DNA of 64,000 nt from Chitinophaga sp. 180180018-3 (GCF_037893185.1 NZ_CP140772.1:7866001-7930000); one strand, 5' to 3'. Counted from the stretch's first letter, positions 7,070 to 16,636 are shown. Notes: generated by a model not told the origin, from the sequence alone. Made by a program: numbers and translations.

Positions 7070-9585
7070 AATTGCAGTTTAAAGCTGCCGAATACGCCAA
7101 ATTTTTTGTTGGCTGGTTCTCCGGGTGTAACATCAGGAGTTACTCTCCAGATAAAATCCACCCGGAGGAACTTGAATATATTCTCTATCCCTGTACCAAT
7201 TTCCAGATACGGATTTCCCTGTAATGTTTTGAATGGATAACCATTGTTGAGATTCAGTTGCTTGTTAGCTTCTGATAAAGAACCTATCACGCCTTTGGCC
7301 GTCCAGAATTGCCGCCATTTCAGTTTCTTGATGAGAGGAATATAACCAAAGATACCATTACCGATAGTATGCTCCACATTGAAACCTGCATATTGGTCGC
7401 TGATGAATTCAAAGCGGTTCATCATGTTGAAAGCATATTTGTTGTAATAATATATTTCGTTACCAGGATGTATTTCCAGTGAACTGTAAGGGAGTGTACC
7501 AAATATTTTACCACTGAAAACATTATAGTAGAAAGACCCAAAGGGCGGCAGTTTAACGTAATCGGATACACTGAGCGACACCTTTTCATATTGTTGCCCG
7601 CTGTTGGCAATGCCAGGTACACCTACCGCAAATTTCAGCTCTGTGATGGGATATTTACTACCCAGGCTGATGCGGTAGTAGTTACCTTCCAGGAACTGTT
7701 CGTGGAAAGCATAACGCAGCTTTAGTTCCACTTCCATGCTGGTGAGGGGATCGCGTCCGTTGGTTTCTTTGGGATACGACAGCACTGTTGGCAGCGGCTC
7801 AAATGGCCGTACCTGCTTGTGCGCAAAGGATAGCTGATGAGAAAATCCACTGTAATATTCCTTGAAATACTCAAAACGTTTTTCGTCTATCATCAGGAAT
7901 TTTTGCGGTACACCTCCCTTGCGTATCGCCAGCGTAAAGATGTTATCTGTGCCTACTTCATCGTAATAATGTGTTCCGTTATCAAGATCCCTGGTGTAGG
8001 CCGCATACAGATAACTGCGTGGATGCCGCTTCAACAGCCACAGCGCAGATATCTTCCCCTTATATACCTGGTCTTTAAATCCATAGGCCAGGTATCCATA
8101 TAGATAGAGGTCCTTATTAAATTTTGGAGTAGTGCCAAGATCAAGCCGCAGGCGGAAGCCTTCCAGCCTGTTCTGTGTAAACAGGTAGTAGTAAGGGCCC
8201 CATTCAATCGGTCCAAGCGGTTTATAGCCGGTAGCAAGGAAACGGATCGTGTTGGAGTAAGTTCTGAAAAGCGGCATCTTCTGCAGGGTATCCACCATTT
8301 TATAGATGTTCTCCTCATTCTTGCTCAGGTCTTCATGGCGGTTATCCATCCAGAATGATTCCTTGCGGAGCCGCGCACTATCCATCACTACTACATTTTC
8401 CGGGTATTTTTTGTTATGGAAGATATTAGTAGCGGCAGTATCATCTATGATCACGTCGTTGTAAGTGGTTGTTTTGCGACCGATGAAATCAAGCGTACGC
8501 CCGGGTTTAGGACTTGGCGCCCAGAAATCGGCCACAAATTTATCTTTATAGAGAAACCATACACTGTCTTTCAGCTGGTGAAACTCCTGCACCATACTAA
8601 TTTTACGCACGAAGTTGATATTGGCGTCGCGGGGTACGGATAAAGTTGTTTTCATCACAGCATAAGTTGTATCATGTACCCAGAGATCCCCTATGAATGT
8701 GTTTTCTCCTTTTCGTTTAGGTGTAAAGTTTAGTTTTATAAAACGTTGTCCGCTGATGTACTGCGTATCTGCAATGGAGTAATCGTAATAGAATGCACCG
8801 TTGTGATGTATCGGGCTCACAAATTGTTTATCGAATACCGGGATGAAATTATCGTAGATGTTGACATTCTGGTACATACCGCCCAGGAACTTGGTAACGC
8901 TTTCATTGTCGATGCCGGAGGTACGCGCTGCTTTGATAATTTCTTTTGTTTTGCGTGGGTTCAACTGATAATAATAATCCGACAGCGACTCAGTAAGAAA
9001 TATGGGCAGAAAGGGCTTGTCTTCCGAGGTACTGTCGATGTTATCAAGTATAAATGCAAACGGTTTGGTGAAGCGGTTTTTCCCCAGCTTTTCTTTGTTG
9101 AGGTTCTTCATATCCAGCTCCAGTTTGTTATATACTTCGTACTTGTAGTTGTCGAGACGATTGTAATTATTTTCCGGTTTGTGTTTGACGATCTGGCGAA
9201 GCAGTATCAGTGCAAAGTTCACATTGGCTTTTACCTCGTAGGTCTTTAGAGAAACATCAGAACGGGTAATATCGAAGTTGATCGTTTGTTCTTTCAACGA
9301 CCGGTTAACCGGCATTTTAAGGATGTTATATCCCATTACCCTTACCAGCATGGAATCTGATGGGATAACATTTAATTCAAACAGGTATTTACCATCAGCA
9401 TCGCTGACCATTCCTGTTTGTGTATTTACGAATTGAAGCGTGGCGAAGGGAATGACCTCCTGAGAATGCGCGTCTCTTACTAGCCCACTAACCTTATACT
9501 GTTGCGCCATCAGATTTGAGCACCAAACACTTACGCCGATGAGTATTGCTAATATTCTATTCCAGCCTATCATATCTGTCAACAA
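7066..9585 (-). CDS. DUF5686 family outer-membrane protein with carboxypeptidase-like domain
   Basis: An 839-residue envelope protein. A signal peptide ends near residue 27 (NLMAQQ), then comes a CarboxypepD_reg-like beta-sandwich (about 30-115), and the rest matches the DUF5686 layout: a long beta-rich region ending in aromatic strands (last residues GSFKLQF) expected to insert as an outer-membrane beta-barrel. Such proteins are common in Bacteroidota, and their function is not established. Two starts are possible, Met1 at 9585 or Met5 at 9573; the latter leaves a tighter signal peptide. It is divergent from the 9709 gene. Confidence 0.88.
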   Translation of the reverse strand: MLTDMIGWNRILAILIGVSVWCSNLMAQQYKVSGLVRDAHSQEVIPFATLQFVNTQTGMVSDADGKYLFELNVIPSDSMLVRVMGYNILKMPVNRSLKEQTINFDITRSDVSLKTYEVKANVNFALILLRQIVKHKPENNYNRLDNYKYEVYNKLELDMKNLNKEKLGKNRFTKPFAFILDNIDSTSEDKPFLPIFLTESLSDYYYQLNPRKTKEIIKAARTSGIDNESVTKFLGGMYQNVNIYDNFIPVFDKQFVSPIHHNGAFYYDYSIADTQYISGQRFIKLNFTPKRKGENTFIGDLWVHDTTYAVMKTTLSVPRDANINFVRKISMVQEFHQLKDSVWFLYKDKFVADFWAPSPKPGRTLDFIGRKTTTYNDVIIDDTAATNIFHNKKYPENVVVMDSARLRKESFWMDNRHEDLSKNEENIYKMVDTLQKMPLFRTYSNTIRFLATGYKPLGPIEWGPYYYLFTQNRLEGFRLRLDLGTTPKFNKDLYLYGYLAYGFKDQVYKGKISALWLLKRHPRSYLYAAYTRDLDNGTHYYDEVGTDNIFTLAIRKGGVPQKFLMIDEKRFEYFKEYYSGFSHQLSFAHKQVRPFEPLPTVLSYPKETNGRDPLTSMEVELKLRYAFHEQFLEGNYYRISLGSKYPITELKFAVGVPGIANSGQQYEKVSLSVSDYVKLPPFGSFYYNVFSGKIFGTLPYSSLEIHPGNEIYYYNKYAFNMMNRFEFISDQYAGFNVEHTIGNGIFGYIPLIKKLKWRQFWTAKGVIGSLSEANKQLNLNNGYPFKTLQGNPYLEIGTGIENIFKFLRVDFIWRVTPDVTPGEPANKKFGVFGSFKLQF

Positions 9586-9657
9586 TATTATATTATTTAT
9601 CGGGAATCCTGCCCGACCTTTTTCCGCAGCTAAGGTAGTTATAACATAGAATTATAT

Positions 9658-9687
9658 TTTGCTATTTAAAATTTTCTGTTAACTTTG
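9658..9687 (+). promoter_or_regulatory. Consensus promoter of the 9709-10651 unit
   Basis: TTTG at 9658-9661 and TAACTTTG at 9680-9687 are separated by 18 nt, a near-perfect Bacteroidota -33/-7 pair. The -7 box overlaps the palindrome at 9682-9698, which suits repression by steric blocking. Confidence 0.75.
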
Positions 9688-9698
9688 TAATGCAAAGT
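9682..9698. promoter_or_regulatory. Palindromic operator, copy 1
   Basis: ACTTTG-N5-CAAAGT is an exact inverted repeat, followed directly by ACTTTT so that AAAGTACTTT forms a second overlapping palindrome. Essentially the same string recurs at 10669-10692 before creD. It is a probable binding site for the winged-helix regulator encoded at 10355. Confidence 0.7.
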
Positions 9699-9708
9699 AC
9701 TTTTCTGT

Positions 9709-10353
9709 ATGACAGATCAACAACATTTACAGGCGCTGACAGACATTAAGCGGCTTATGGAGCGCAGCAGCCGGTTTATTTCATTAAGTGGTTTGAGTGG
9801 AATTTCGGCAGGATTAAGTGGGTTAATTGGCGCATTTGTGGCACATCAGTGGTTGACTGAATATTACAGGAAATGGGATACTTCAGGGGTTTTTTCGGTA
9901 CAGGAATTTCAGGATCTGAAATACCGGCTGGTAATACTGGGATTTGTGGTGATGGCAGCGGCTATAGCAGGCGGAATGTTTTTTACCTGGAGGAGGGCGA
10001 GGAAGAACAATCTGCCTATCTGGGATCTTACGTCAAAAAAAGTATTGATCAACGGGGCTATTCCGCTGGGTGTAGGCGGTGCTTTTATAGCAGGCCTGTT
10101 ATACAATCATGCAGAAGTACTGGTAGCTCCTACCTGCCTGGTGTTTTACGGTCTGGCATTGATCAATGCGAGTAAATACACGTTGCCGGATGTCTGGTAC
10201 CTGGGAATCTGCGAAACGCTGCTTGGAATAGTTAACCTTTTTCTTTTGCGTAAAGGCCTTTATTTTTGGGCTGTGGGATTCGGTTTGCTGCATATCATCT
10301 ATGGAGCACTGATGTGGTGGAAATATGAACGGAAAGGATTACTCAATCAATAG
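9709..10353 (+). CDS. Six-helix integral membrane protein, function unknown
   Basis: A 214-residue protein with about six predicted membrane helices (near 22-47, 72-93, 107-128, 133-150, 163-180 and 184-205) and short loops, no signal peptide and no catalytic motif I recognise. It has its own consensus promoter with an overlapping palindrome and is followed at once by the winged-helix regulator gene, which starts one base after its stop (or overlaps it if an upstream ATG is used). The arrangement suggests that the two proteins are co-expressed and that the regulator controls the membrane protein. Confidence 0.8.
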   Translation: MTDQQHLQALTDIKRLMERSSRFISLSGLSGISAGLSGLIGAFVAHQWLTEYYRKWDTSGVFSVQEFQDLKYRLVILGFVVMAAAIAGGMFFTWRRARKNNLPIWDLTSKKVLINGAIPLGVGGAFIAGLLYNHAEVLVAPTCLVFYGLALINASKYTLPDVWYLGICETLLGIVNLFLLRKGLYFWAVGFGLLHIIYGALMWWKYERKGLLNQ

Positions 10354-10354
10354 C

Positions 10355-10651
10355 ATGAACCCGATAGGCAACTTAAACAAGATATTTGAAAGCCGTATAC
10401 GCCTTGGCGTTATGAGTGTATTGATGGTAAATGAAGAGGTGAATTTCAATGATCTGAAACAAATGCTGGAAGTCACGGATGGCAACCTGGCTTCCCATCT
10501 GAGTACATTGGAAGAAAATGGCTATATCAAAATACATAAGGGATTTATTGGCCGGAAAACCAATACTACCTACGCTATTACTGCCACGGGCGAGAAGGCG
10601 TTCAAAGGCCATCTGGCAGCGCTTGAGCATATGATAAAATTTACGAAGTAA
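10355..10651 (+). CDS. Winged-helix transcriptional regulator (HTH_34-like)
   Basis: A 98-residue single-domain winged-helix protein from the ATG at 10355: SRIRLGVMSVL, then a recognition region DGNLASHLSTLEENGY and a wing with KGFIGRKTNTTY. This resembles the small MarR/ArsR-like HTH_34 group, which usually acts as a dimer. An in-frame ATG at 10325 would add ten residues and overlap the membrane protein gene. There is no ligand domain, so it may respond through the membrane partner or by a small effector. Matching palindromes at 9682 and 10669 flank its unit and are its likely operators, implying autoregulation and control of creD. Confidence 0.9.
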   Translation: MNPIGNLNKIFESRIRLGVMSVLMVNEEVNFNDLKQMLEVTDGNLASHLSTLEENGYIKIHKGFIGRKTNTTYAITATGEKAFKGHLAALEHMIKFTK

Positions 10652-10666
10652 ATTTTTTTTATCCCT

Positions 10667-10692
10667 ATACTTTGAAATACAAAGTACTTTTT
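10667..10692. promoter_or_regulatory. Palindromic operator, copy 2, at the creD promoter
   Basis: The string ACTTTG-N5-CAAAGTACTTTT at 10669-10691 matches the copy at 9682 in all but two spacer bases. ATACTTTG (10667-10674) is the probable -7 box (seven of eight to TAnnTTTG), so the operator covers it. The creD ATG follows at 10706. Confidence 0.7.
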
Positions 10693-10705
10693 AAAACAAC
10701 GAAAT

Positions 10706-12025
10706 ATGGAAAACACCACCCAAGAAACTTCATCACTAATCGGCAGGTACGCCTATGCTATCAAGGGCTTCATACTGCTATTCTTAATGCTGGTACTGTT
10801 GGTTCCTTCTGTTATGATCCAGGATCTCATCCGCGAACGCGGCCACCGTCAACAGGAAGCTACCCGGGAGGTAAGCAGCCGCTGGGGCGATGAACAGAGC
10901 ATCTCCGGCCCTGTGCTGGCTGTTCCGTCCAGAACAAAACCCGACAGTTACCTGTTTCTTTTGCCTGAAAACCTGAAAGTCAACGGAGAACTGATACCAC
11001 AACAGCTGCACAGGGGAATCTTCAATGTGGCCGTTTATACAGCGAAACTGCAACTGAGCGGAAATTTTACCGCCGGTGCATTGAAAGATGTGGATGCTGT
11101 GCCTGAAGACTTCGACTGGCAGCATACTTCGCTGCTGATGGGGATCAGCGACCTGCACGGCATTGCGGATCAGGTGCAGCTGTCGTGGAACGGTAAAAAC
11201 AGCTTATTTAATCCGGGTGTGACCAGCACCGACTTGTTTGAAACCGGTATCCAAACACCGGTCGTTTTTAACCCGGGCGATACCAGTGCGGCCGGTAGCA
11301 GCTTCTCGCTGGAGCTGAATGTGAAGGGCTCCAGCCGGATCAGCTTCTCTCCCGTTGGTAAAACCACACATGTAGGCATTAGTTCCACCTGGGCTAACCC
11401 CGGATTCGATGACGCTATTCCACCTCAGAAAAGAGAAATAAATAGCAAAGGGTTCAGTGCAAGCTGGCACGTATCGCATCTTAACCGTAGTTATCCGCAA
11501 TGCTGGACAGGCAAGAAATTTAACATACACTCATCAGATTTCGGGATCAGGCTGCTGATGCCGGTAGATACCTATCAGATGGCCACACGGGCGGTCAAAT
11601 ACGCCATATTATTCATCGGCTTAACCTTCATCATCTTTTATTTCATAGAATTAGCTCAGCGCCGCGCCCTTCATCCATTGCAATACAGCCTCATTGGTTT
11701 AGCCCTTTGTATTTTTTATACCCTGCTCTTATCTCTCTCAGAACAAATTAACTTTATGATAGCATACATTATCGCAAGTGTGCTGACAATCGGACTGATT
11801 GTTGCATACACCGGAGCTGCTTTTAAAAGTAAGCGCATAGCAGCTGGTATTGGAGGTGTGCTTACAGTGCTTTACGGATTTATCTATGTGATTATCAGCG
11901 CAGAAGATCAATCGCTGTTGATGGGCAGCCTGGGGCTGTTTGTGATACTGGCCCTGATCATGTACTTCAGTACTACCATTAAATGGGATAAATTGGGGCA
12001 GAAAACTAATGGCGATCAACAATAA
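10706..12025 (+). CDS. creD: Cell envelope integrity protein CreD family
   Basis: A 439-residue inner-membrane protein of the CreD family. An N-terminal membrane helix (about 18-38) is followed by a family segment (RERGHRQQEA..E.S..WG..Q..SGPVL..P), a large extracytoplasmic beta-rich domain (about 60-285), and a C-terminal set of five to six membrane helices (about 297-430). CreD is known from the E. coli CreBC regulon, where overexpression affects envelope integrity and beta-lactam response; the function is unclear elsewhere. Here it is under a palindromic operator shared with a winged-helix regulator instead of a CreBC two-component pair. It is followed closely by a diacylglycerol kinase gene. 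Confidence 0.9.
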   Translation: MENTTQETSSLIGRYAYAIKGFILLFLMLVLLVPSVMIQDLIRERGHRQQEATREVSSRWGDEQSISGPVLAVPSRTKPDSYLFLLPENLKVNGELIPQQLHRGIFNVAVYTAKLQLSGNFTAGALKDVDAVPEDFDWQHTSLLMGISDLHGIADQVQLSWNGKNSLFNPGVTSTDLFETGIQTPVVFNPGDTSAAGSSFSLELNVKGSSRISFSPVGKTTHVGISSTWANPGFDDAIPPQKREINSKGFSASWHVSHLNRSYPQCWTGKKFNIHSSDFGIRLLMPVDTYQMATRAVKYAILFIGLTFIIFYFIELAQRRALHPLQYSLIGLALCIFYTLLLSLSEQINFMIAYIIASVLTIGLIVAYTGAAFKSKRIAAGIGGVLTVLYGFIYVIISAEDQSLLMGSLGLFVILALIMYFSTTIKWDKLGQKTNGDQQ

Positions 12026-12033
12026 AAATAAAT

Positions 12034-12405
12034 ATGCAAAAATCATATATCAGTAAGCGGCTGGCCAGTTTTGGATACGCCATCAATGGAATTATATCCT
12101 TTGTGCGGAGCGAGGCACATGCCCGGATCCATGCAGTGGCTACAATAGTGGTAGTGGCAGCCGGTTGCTGGTATAGGATCACTAAGCCGGAATGGGTCTG
12201 GATCGTACTGGCTATTGCGTTAGTATGGGCAACGGAAATGATCAATACCGTAGCAGAAAAAATAATGGATCATTTGTCGCCCGCTCAACATCCTGATGTA
12301 AAATTCATTAAAGATGTTGCCGCCGGCGCTGTACTGGTAGCTGCCATTGCAGCAGCTATTACCGGGGCTGTTGTATTTATTCCCTATATCTTTCCAAACA
12401 GTTAA
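12034..12405 (+). CDS. Diacylglycerol kinase / undecaprenol kinase family (DgkA-like)
   Basis: A 123-residue small membrane kinase of the DgkA family. It shows the amphipathic N-terminus, three membrane helices (about 29-46, 52-72, 93-117) and the catalytic ATEMINTVAEKIMD segment (about 67-80) containing the Glu and Asn of the family signature. In E. coli the enzyme phosphorylates diacylglycerol; Gram-positive relatives use undecaprenol. It begins 8 nt after creD, so probably shares its transcript, joining envelope lipid recycling to CreD expression. Confidence 0.92.
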   Translation: MQKSYISKRLASFGYAINGIISFVRSEAHARIHAVATIVVVAAGCWYRITKPEWVWIVLAIALVWATEMINTVAEKIMDHLSPAQHPDVKFIKDVAAGAVLVAAIAAAITGAVVFIPYIFPNS

Positions 12406-12420
12406 AAAAAGTGTAACCAT

Positions 12421-13095
12421 ATGCAATTGAAGAGATCTTTCCGTTTGTTACAATACCGTATTGGCCGCTCCCGGCAGAAATACACGCTGTATGCCTCTAT
12501 TCTGTTCAGTATGGCATTACTGCTTTGCCGTGTCCTGCACACAGGTACTTACCTGCGTGTTACCCTGATCTGGAACCTGTTCCTGGCTTATGTGCCTTTT
12601 GCTATTACGCGCTGGATGGAAAAACACCCCAACCAGATAGAGAATCGGTATAACTGGTATGCCTGCTTTATCTGTTGGTTGTTGTTTATTCCTAATGCAC
12701 CGTATATACTCACCGATCTGTTCCATCTTTTTGATGGAGGAGTGCCTTTGTGGTTCGATCTGTTTGTCATATTTTCCTTTGCCTGGAATGGCATGATGCT
12801 GGGATATATCTCTATCCGCAGCATGGAGAACATGTGGAGTACACGATATTCCCGCTGGCCCGCATGGATGTTCACTTTCCCGGTAATGTTCCTTTGCGGT
12901 ATGGGAGTGTATATTGGCCGCTACCTGAGATATAACAGCTGGGATGTTGTAAAAGATCCGCTGACCCTGTTGGGCGATATGCGCGATATTGTTCTGCATC
13001 CATGGGAAAACAGACATGCCTGGGCATTTACAATATGTATGGGCGTTTTTTTGAGTTTGATGTATCCGTTGGTGAAGAAACAGAATAGCCTCTAA
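12421..13095 (+). CDS. DUF1361 integral membrane protein
   Basis: A 224-residue protein with about six membrane helices and the DUF1361 hallmarks: FLAYVPFAI, a WLLFIPNAPYILTDL segment (about 82-96) and FSFAWNGMM (about 118-126). The function is unknown. It is the last gene of the creD run (16 nt after the kinase gene), ending in a very long perfect hairpin whose first two bases are the end of its TAA stop. Confidence 0.88.
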   Translation: MQLKRSFRLLQYRIGRSRQKYTLYASILFSMALLLCRVLHTGTYLRVTLIWNLFLAYVPFAITRWMEKHPNQIENRYNWYACFICWLLFIPNAPYILTDLFHLFDGGVPLWFDLFVIFSFAWNGMMLGYISIRSMENMWSTRYSRWPAWMFTFPVMFLCGMGVYIGRYLRYNSWDVVKDPLTLLGDMRDIVLHPWENRHAWAFTICMGVFLSLMYPLVKKQNSL

Positions 13096-13172
13096 CATTT
13101 AGCTTTAAATAAAAATGCAGCGGAGATCAATATTACTGATCTCCGCTGCATTTTTATTTAAAGCTAAATGTT
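13094..13172. terminator. 36-bp perfect palindrome, bidirectional terminator
   Basis: Arms 13094-13129 and 13137-13172 are exact reverse complements of 36 nt with a 7-nt loop. The stem has an A/T-rich outer part and a GC-rich core (GCAGCGGAGATCA), giving U-runs on both strands. It lies exactly between two convergent genes (stops at 13095 and 13175). Confidence 0.85.
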
Positions 13173-13174
13173 GT

Positions 13175-16100
13175 TTAGAAATCCACTCCCATTCCAAAAT
13201 ACCAGATCGGGCTGCCTCTGAAGAACCCTACTGCCGGCCATCCTGCGTCGCAACGGAGGAAATAACCTGCTATCGTAGTACGGGCTCCAAAACCATAACC
13301 ACCCAGGAATGGACTCAGGAAACCTTCTTTTACCCTGGTTGTTACCCCTGTTCCGTCATCATAAATCGTCTTTGTATTGAAGGTTTTATTCCAGGCATTA
13401 CCGATATCCATGAAGGATACTACCTGGAAGTTCCGCAGGAAGGCGGAGTTAATGGGCTTATTGATAAAGGTGGAGAACACCGGTAAACGCAGTTCTGTAT
13501 TTAGCAACATTACATTGTTACCGTTTCTGGCGTTCTGCTTGTAACCGCGCAGGTTTTCAGCCAGCGTCTGGAATGCGTAGTTAGCGGATTGGTCCACCTG
13601 ATTACCAGTATTAATCTGCGGATTCAGCCAGTTGTCTATACCACCCAGGTAGTACAACAGCTTACGGGTACCCCACGACATATCCAATGAGAACCTCGTT
13701 GCCCAGATGAAATTCCGGTAGATCTTCTCATAGTGCCGGATATCAACCCCCATATTGTAAGTAAATCTGCCTTGTGCAGCTGCCGAGCTAGCCGGATTAA
13801 ACTTCTCATTCAACCCACCATTTGTCAACTGGGCATTTACTTCGCCATACACTTTATAGCGGGTACCATTCCAGATATTGATAGCAGGGTTAATGGTATT
13901 GTCGTATACATATTCCAACCGGCCCAGTGCATAAGTTTCCTTCAGGTCTTTGGCTGCCAGAGGTGCCTTGTCTGTGGCCTGCTGCACCAGCCTGTCTGTA
14001 CGAATACCGGCCGACAAGCGAATGCTTCTTACCTGATCGAAAGGATACCTTACTTCTCCCTGGTAGATGTTGGTGATCATTTTGATAGGAATGACAGCAG
14101 AGTCATTACCGTATTGATCAGGTATTGTAAAGCCGTTATTCTTATCAACTTTTCTATAATAAGTAAACTTATAATCAAACCTTTTCTTCAGGTAATTAGC
14201 CGTGAAGAAATATTCGGAGCCTTGTAAAGACGATGGAATACGGAAGCCACCATTGAATTTCAGATCTTCGAACAAATCACTTACACCAATGCGGATTAAC
14301 CCGTTCACCGGATCAGTAAGCCGGATCGGCCCGCTGGGCTGGCCGGTAAAAGGCTGATATTTGTTCACCAATACCGAGTTATCCAATTGCAGGATGAGGT
14401 AATCCGATGCAAACTTGAGTTTGTAAGGCAATAGCTTCGCCTTTTTCAGGATAGATTCCTGTTCTTTCCTTTTTTCAAACAACAGCGGTTCTTTTGCAGC
14501 AGCTGCAGCACTGGTATCAGCCGGCTCGTTGGCAAATTCATTCTGGAAGAAATTCGCATGGCTGCTGGTGTCTTTAGTTGGTGCCATATAGGTTGGCAGC
14601 CCTAACCTGAGACTATCTGCATGCATTTGTGCCCTTCTGAAACTGGTAGGCCGGGCAGTGATATTTCTTTTCTTCAATGTCACGGTATCTACTTTCAGCT
14701 TCATCAGGCGTTTGATATCAGCATACTGCACTACTTCTGATACCTCTCCTTTTTCCCCGGTTACCCGCGATTCCTGTATGCCATAGGGATAATTGGAAAT
14801 AGGGAATGTATAGGTAGAATCTTTAGTAATGGTTACTGCTTCTACTGAATCCGGCGCGGTAGTTCCATATGCTGCCAGTGCTGAATCCAGCTCTTCTTTC
14901 TCAGGGTTGTGCAGGATCTCGGCGCCAACATAGAACAGGGAATCCACTCCGGCTGCCTGCGACTTAAAGAAACCTGCATAACGGTTACGGATACCGTTTT
15001 CGTCGGATACGAAAGTAAAGTGGGTAGTGTTATACTGCATGGGCAGTCGGGCATTGCCATACTTCAAATCTGTCAGCTGGGTGATCTGCTTATCCGAGCT
15101 TCTGTTCCAGTTATCGACCATGAAAATATTGTAGGGCGCTTTGAGCATGGAAGTATCAGCACCTCTGCCTTTCGGCCCTGGCCGGTTCGATGAATAGATA
15201 ATACCACTTTTGCCCGGGAATGCCGCGAAAGTAGGATCCAGGTCGTCGTACACATCGTTGGTGATCTGCTCTGTCTTAGAGTTGCTGATATTATAAGTGA
15301 AAATGTCGGTATGACCATTTTTCACGGCCGACAGTAACAACGTATTTTCCTGTATAGGTATGTATTTGAAGTCTACTACACGGTCGAACTGGTTAAGATC
15401 CTGACGTATGGTAATATGCGTGATCAGATCATATATCATCAGTTTGGTCTTCCCTTCGCGTTCATAGATTACTGCCAGCCGGTTGCCTTTATTATTCCAG
15501 GCCATTTGCGGATAATTGGGATCCACCTGGTTAGCCATCTGAATAACACCGCTGCGGAGCAATACTTTCGGTTTATTCCAGCCCTGCTGAAGTTCTACGC
15601 GGTAAACGCCTTTCTTAAATTCCACCACTGCATAGGAGGTGTTTTTGGGATTGGGATTGAACCGGTAGTAGTCTTTTTTCTGGGTAATTTCCTGAGCCAC
15701 AATGGTGCGGCCTTTGGCAGATGTTTTACGGCGACGGTTATCGTCCAGGAATCTTTTCTGATAGAATACAAAGAAATCCTGTGTTGCCTTCTTGGGAGTT
15801 TGATTCAGCACCTGCTCGAAACCCTTTTTCAGTCCGCGGTTGATACGGGTAATATACATCAGGTAAGGAACTGCATCCTTCCCATATTTGCTTTCCACAT
15901 AGTACCAGAATGCCTGTCCGGCCAAAAATGGATGATCATAGGCCAGCTGGTTGAAATTGCTGTATTTTCCGGACATCAGGATAAGTTTCAGCTCTTCGTC
16001 CTGTTTAGCAGTCCAGTTTTCGGCGGCATATCCGATAAAGCCATCAGTAAACCATTTTGGAAAATCGATCAATGCCGCATTTCCGGCGAATTCGCCGATA

Positions 16101-16576
16101 TCTTCCCCAAAAAGCAATGTTTCAAGCATAATGCGGGCGATCCCCTGCCTGATCTGGCGGCGGAGATTTTCATGGTCTCCGTCAAAATAAACGATCATTT
16201 TGTTGCCTACCAGCTTGGTCACGCCCCCGGTATTCTGCCATTCTACCCCAATACCGATATTCGACTGTTTCATTTCGCCGAAAGAGTTATACACTACAAT
16301 GTTGATCCGCTGGCGGGGGTTGGATTCCATGAACTGTTCCAGCTGGGGCAATTCTTTTTCGGCTGTCTGGGCAGCGAATTTACCAAGTTCCAGGCCATTC
16401 TGGGCAAAATAGGTATTGAAATGCCGGGTTTGATAGTATCTCCACTTGAAGTTCTTATACTGAACCCGGTTCTGTCCAAATTCTACCGTATTCGTCTGAG
16501 CCTTCGATGCTATCGTTCCAAGTAATAGGGTACCGTGGAATAATAGGAGTAATAACCTGGTAATAAATCTGTTCAT
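13175..16576 (-). CDS. Large envelope protein: peptidase-like domain, TolB-like propeller, C-terminal beta-barrel
   Basis: A 1133-residue secreted protein. The signal peptide ends near 27 (SKAQT). Residues about 40-270 resemble a gluzincin-type (peptidase MA-like) domain with PKWFTDGFIGYAAE, but the HExxH position reads QGIARIM, so it is probably inactive. Residues about 280-560 carry TolB/WD40-like propeller blades (SNRPGPKGRG; LTDLKYGNARLP). After a linker, the last ~380 residues are strand-rich, ending in MGVDF, like an outer-membrane barrel of the BamA/TamA kind. Such proteins are often labelled TolB in Bacteroidota. I infer a surface or outer-membrane scaffold. Confidence 0.82.
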   Translation of the reverse strand: MNRFITRLLLLLFHGTLLLGTIASKAQTNTVEFGQNRVQYKNFKWRYYQTRHFNTYFAQNGLELGKFAAQTAEKELPQLEQFMESNPRQRINIVVYNSFGEMKQSNIGIGVEWQNTGGVTKLVGNKMIVYFDGDHENLRRQIRQGIARIMLETLLFGEDIGEFAGNAALIDFPKWFTDGFIGYAAENWTAKQDEELKLILMSGKYSNFNQLAYDHPFLAGQAFWYYVESKYGKDAVPYLMYITRINRGLKKGFEQVLNQTPKKATQDFFVFYQKRFLDDNRRRKTSAKGRTIVAQEITQKKDYYRFNPNPKNTSYAVVEFKKGVYRVELQQGWNKPKVLLRSGVIQMANQVDPNYPQMAWNNKGNRLAVIYEREGKTKLMIYDLITHITIRQDLNQFDRVVDFKYIPIQENTLLLSAVKNGHTDIFTYNISNSKTEQITNDVYDDLDPTFAAFPGKSGIIYSSNRPGPKGRGADTSMLKAPYNIFMVDNWNRSSDKQITQLTDLKYGNARLPMQYNTTHFTFVSDENGIRNRYAGFFKSQAAGVDSLFYVGAEILHNPEKEELDSALAAYGTTAPDSVEAVTITKDSTYTFPISNYPYGIQESRVTGEKGEVSEVVQYADIKRLMKLKVDTVTLKKRNITARPTSFRRAQMHADSLRLGLPTYMAPTKDTSSHANFFQNEFANEPADTSAAAAAKEPLLFEKRKEQESILKKAKLLPYKLKFASDYLILQLDNSVLVNKYQPFTGQPSGPIRLTDPVNGLIRIGVSDLFEDLKFNGGFRIPSSLQGSEYFFTANYLKKRFDYKFTYYRKVDKNNGFTIPDQYGNDSAVIPIKMITNIYQGEVRYPFDQVRSIRLSAGIRTDRLVQQATDKAPLAAKDLKETYALGRLEYVYDNTINPAINIWNGTRYKVYGEVNAQLTNGGLNEKFNPASSAAAQGRFTYNMGVDIRHYEKIYRNFIWATRFSLDMSWGTRKLLYYLGGIDNWLNPQINTGNQVDQSANYAFQTLAENLRGYKQNARNGNNVMLLNTELRLPVFSTFINKPINSAFLRNFQVVSFMDIGNAWNKTFNTKTIYDDGTGVTTRVKEGFLSPFLGGYGFGARTTIAGYFLRCDAGWPAVGFFRGSPIWYFGMGVDF

Positions 16577-16636
16577 ACAGAAAGTATTGATAATATTGTA
16601 ATCAGTTTTAAAATTAACCTAAAAAATCGGGTTGCA

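Noticed and set aside
15416..16525. A 369-codon frame antisense to the large envelope protein gene
   Set aside because: The minus-strand gene has a signal peptide and domain structure; the antisense frame shows none and is a shadow.
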